A stretch of DNA of 64,000 bases from Pseudomonas rhodesiae (GTDB lineage: Bacteria; Pseudomonadota; Gammaproteobacteria; Pseudomonadales; Pseudomonadaceae): assembly GCF_007858255.1 (NCBI RefSeq), contig NZ_VFEU01000001.1:248001-312000 (forward strand), given 5' to 3'. The position numbers and the translations under genes are program-made. The notes under the pieces are model-generated. The model made no database searches, was not told the DNA's origin, and saw only the letters and a program-made list of their open reading frames with translations. Shown in pieces: positions 62,026-64,000 of this stretch. Position 1 is the first letter of the stretch; every line of letters starts with the position of its first letter.

Positions 62026-62465
62026 AGGCACGGGAACGTTATCGGGTCGACCTGATCGGGCTGCAAGCGGCCTGCGAGGCCAACTATGCGCGGCTGATGC
62101 GCTTGCTCCCCGACATGCGCCACGCCCCCGAGGCGCGGCGCATCGGCGTGACCCATGGCGACCAGATGCTCGGCGTACTGGCCCTGGAAGTCATCGTCAA
62201 TTGCCCGTACACCACCACCCTGCGCGTGCGCCAGGAACACAGCCTGCCATGGTTGCCGGTACCGCAACTGGAAGTGCAGGTGTACCACGATGCACGCATG
62301 GCCGAAGTGATCAGCGCCGAACATGCGCGGCGCTTTCGCAGCATCTATCCTTACCCGAATGTGTTCATGCATCAGCCCGATGAAAAAGCCCAGCTCAATG
62401 TGTTCCTTGGTGAATGGCTGAGCCATTGTCTGGCACTGGGGCACGAGTTCGAAGTCGTGCGGTAG
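62016..62465 (+). CDS. DUF1249 family protein
   Basis: A 149-residue soluble protein of the DUF1249 (YqiB-like) family, with YRVDLIGLQAACEANYARLM near the start and YPYPNVFMHQPDEKAQLNVFL near the end. The function is unknown. From memory E. coli also keeps a yqiB gene between nudF and cpdA, so the context is old and conserved. Confidence 0.9.
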   Translation: MAVKARERYRVDLIGLQAACEANYARLMRLLPDMRHAPEARRIGVTHGDQMLGVLALEVIVNCPYTTTLRVRQEHSLPWLPVPQLEVQVYHDARMAEVISAEHARRFRSIYPYPNVFMHQPDEKAQLNVFLGEWLSHCLALGHEFEVVR

Positions 62466-62562
62466 ATGTGAACTGCGTCTGCTTCCTTAGGTTTCCTCTT
62501 TGTGTCCTGCCCAGCATAATCGCGCCAACCGTCCATTTCTGTGATTGCCTTGGGAGAGCGCC

Positions 62563-63378
62563 TTGCCGAGCGTATCCACCGTGAGCCCCGACGCTTCGGC
62601 GTTGCTGGTGCAACTGTCCGACAGCCACCTGTTTGCCGAGGGCGACGCCACGTTGCTGGGCATGAATACCCGCGAGAGCCTGCAACGGGTGATCGAATTG
62701 GTGCGCAAGCAACAGCCGTCTATCGACCTGATGCTGGCCACGGGGGATCTGTCCCAGGACGGTACGCTTGAGTCGTATCAGCAGTTTCGCGCCTTGACCG
62801 CGGCCATTGACGCTCCCGCGCGCTGGATCCCCGGTAATCACGACGAACCGCTCCTCATGGCCCAAGCCGCCGAGCACAGTGATTTGCTGGAACCGGTGGT
62901 CGATATCGGCCACTGGCGCATTACCCTGCTGGACTCCGCCGTACCTGGCTCCGTACCGGGTTATCTGGAGGACCAGCAGCTGCAATTGCTCGCTCAGTCC
63001 TTGAGCGAGGCGCCGGATCGTCATCACCTGGTGTGCTTCCACCACCATCCGGTGTCGTTCGGCTGCGCATGGATGGAGCCCATCGGCTTGCGCAACCCCG
63101 AGGCCCTGTTTGCCGTGCTGGACCGCTTTCCCCAGGTAAAGGCCGTGCTCTGGGGCCACGTGCACCAGGAGATCGACCGCGAGCGCAATGGCGTGCGCCT
63201 GCTGGCGTCGCCTTCCACCTGCATCCAGTTCGCGCCGGGCAGCGAGGATTTCAAGGTCAGCGAGCAGGCACCGGGCTATCGCTGGTTGCGTTTGCATGCC
63301 GATGGGAGTTTGGAGACCGGGGTGGAGCGGCTCAAAGATTTCGCCTTTACCGTCGATTACGGCAGCAACGGCTATTAA
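62563..63378 (+). CDS. cpdA: 3',5'-cyclic-AMP phosphodiesterase CpdA, TTG start
   Basis: A 271-residue class III phosphodiesterase that lowers cAMP, limiting Vfr/Crp signalling. All five metallophosphatase motifs are present: LSDSHLF (D-x-H), TGDLSQDG, PGNHDEP, CFHHHPV and WGHVHQE. TTG at 62563 (PSVSTVSPDASALL) is favoured because GGGAG sits 7 bases upstream; another TTG at 62545 is in frame but has no such site. Confidence 0.93.
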   Translation: MPSVSTVSPDASALLVQLSDSHLFAEGDATLLGMNTRESLQRVIELVRKQQPSIDLMLATGDLSQDGTLESYQQFRALTAAIDAPARWIPGNHDEPLLMAQAAEHSDLLEPVVDIGHWRITLLDSAVPGSVPGYLEDQQLQLLAQSLSEAPDRHHLVCFHHHPVSFGCAWMEPIGLRNPEALFAVLDRFPQVKAVLWGHVHQEIDRERNGVRLLASPSTCIQFAPGSEDFKVSEQAPGYRWLRLHADGSLETGVERLKDFAFTVDYGSNGY

Positions 63379-63499
63379 AGACCGCAAACACTCCTCATAA
63401 CGGTGGGAGATAGCTTGCGCCCAGTTGGATCATCGGCTGCTCACGCCACCTCGATCCCTGTAAACTGCGCCTTTTTCGCGTAAGCATGGAGAGCCCGGC

Positions 63500-64000
63500 A
63501 TGTCGGCTTCGATCCTGTATATCCACGGTTTCAACAGCGCGCCGGCGTCCAACAAGGCCAGCCAGTTGATAGGTGTCATGGACGCTCTGGGCCTGGCCGA
63601 TCAGTTGCGCGTGCCGGCCCTGCATCACCATCCACGTCAGGCAATTCCTCAATTGGAACAAGCCATTGCCCAGTTGGGGCGGCCGCTGCTGGTCGGCAGC
63701 TCCCTCGGCGGCTACTATGCAACCCATCTTGCCGAGCGCCATGGCCTAAAGGCGCTGCTGGTCAACCCGGCGGTCAGCCCCCATCGGATGTTCGACGGTT
63801 ACCTGGGCACCCAGAAGAACCTCTACACCGATGAAACCTGGGAACTGACCCAGGACCATGTGACGGCGCTGGCCGAGCTGGAAGTGCCGGCTCCCCAGGA
63901 TGCCGCGCGTTATCAAGTGTGGTTGCAGACCGGCGATGAAACACTGGATTATCGCCTCGCCCAGCAGTATTACCGGGCCTGTGCCTTACGCATCCAGGCC
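63500..64000 (+). CDS. yqiA: YqiA-family esterase, cut by window end
   Basis: The first 167 codons of an alpha/beta-hydrolase are visible with no stop. It starts SASILYIHGFNSAPASNKAS, with HGF as the oxyanion segment, and has the nucleophile elbow GSSLGGYYATHLA. YqiA is a small esterase of about 200 residues, so only the last 30 or so codons should be missing. GGAG lies 9 bases before the ATG. It follows cpdA, as in other gammaproteobacteria, where parE comes next. Confidence 0.93.
   Translation, partial: MSASILYIHGFNSAPASNKASQLIGVMDALGLADQLRVPALHHHPRQAIPQLEQAIAQLGRPLLVGSSLGGYYATHLAERHGLKALLVNPAVSPHRMFDGYLGTQKNLYTDETWELTQDHVTALAELEVPAPQDAARYQVWLQTGDETLDYRLAQQYYRACALRIQA

Overview
The window is a stretch of Pseudomonas chromosome, most like the P. 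fluorescens group. GC is high, genes are packed tightly, and the order of the lipopolysaccharide (LPS) core genes, aceEF-glnE, dipA-msrA-rlmJ and waaA-tolC-thiC-nudF-cpdA-yqiA follows what I remember of the P. aeruginosa chromosome. REP/REPIN repeats of the GTGGGAGGGGGCTTGCCCCC type, typical of fluorescent pseudomonads, lie between several genes. I saw no rRNA, tRNA, CRISPR array, insertion sequence or prophage.

Region 1 (1-10.5 kb): a chemotaxis receptor, a small coiled-coil/ZapA-like pair, an acyl-CoA dehydrogenase, and the divergent proline genes putA and putP. The putA-putP gap holds five GTTGCA PutA-type operator motifs and a perfect 13-bp inverted repeat. Region 2 (10.6-13.4 kb): an accessory type VI secretion pair, VgrG plus a DUF4123 adaptor, with no effector gene beside it. 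Region 3 (13.3-24 kb): metY, rlmJ, msrA, the c-di-GMP phosphodiesterase dipA (degenerate GGDEF, intact EAL), and the pyruvate dehydrogenase operon aceE-aceF, with two matching palindromes upstream of aceE.

Region 4 (24.2-49.4 kb): glnE, then a large LPS core locus. A translationally coupled operon waaF-waaC-waaG-waaP-wapP-wapQ-tandem kinase builds and phosphorylates the inner core. A second run (wapO, wapH, mig-14, dnpA, a DUF6625-type gene, ssg, wapR) modifies and extends the outer core. A converging gene encodes an O-antigen ligase fused to a kinase-like domain. msbA exports lipid A-core, and hldE plus an epimerase supply sugar nucleotides. Five genes in this locus encode kinase-fold domains (six domains in all), and two of those domains lack the usual catalytic aspartate.

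Region 5 (49.4-55.1 kb): a minus-strand operon (SMR transporter, FAD oxidoreductase, aldo/keto reductase, conserved unknown), a divergent LysR regulator with a palindrome at its ribosome binding site, and waaA. Region 6 (55.3-64 kb): tolC, a TPP riboswitch ahead of thiC, the thiamine-precursor transporter cytX, an RsiV-type lipoprotein, nudF, a DUF1249 gene, cpdA, and yqiA cut by the window end. Most of this is core Pseudomonas biology. The parts most worth a second look are the kinase-fold proteins of the LPS locus, the orphan VgrG-adaptor pair, and the palindromes at putA-putP and aceE.
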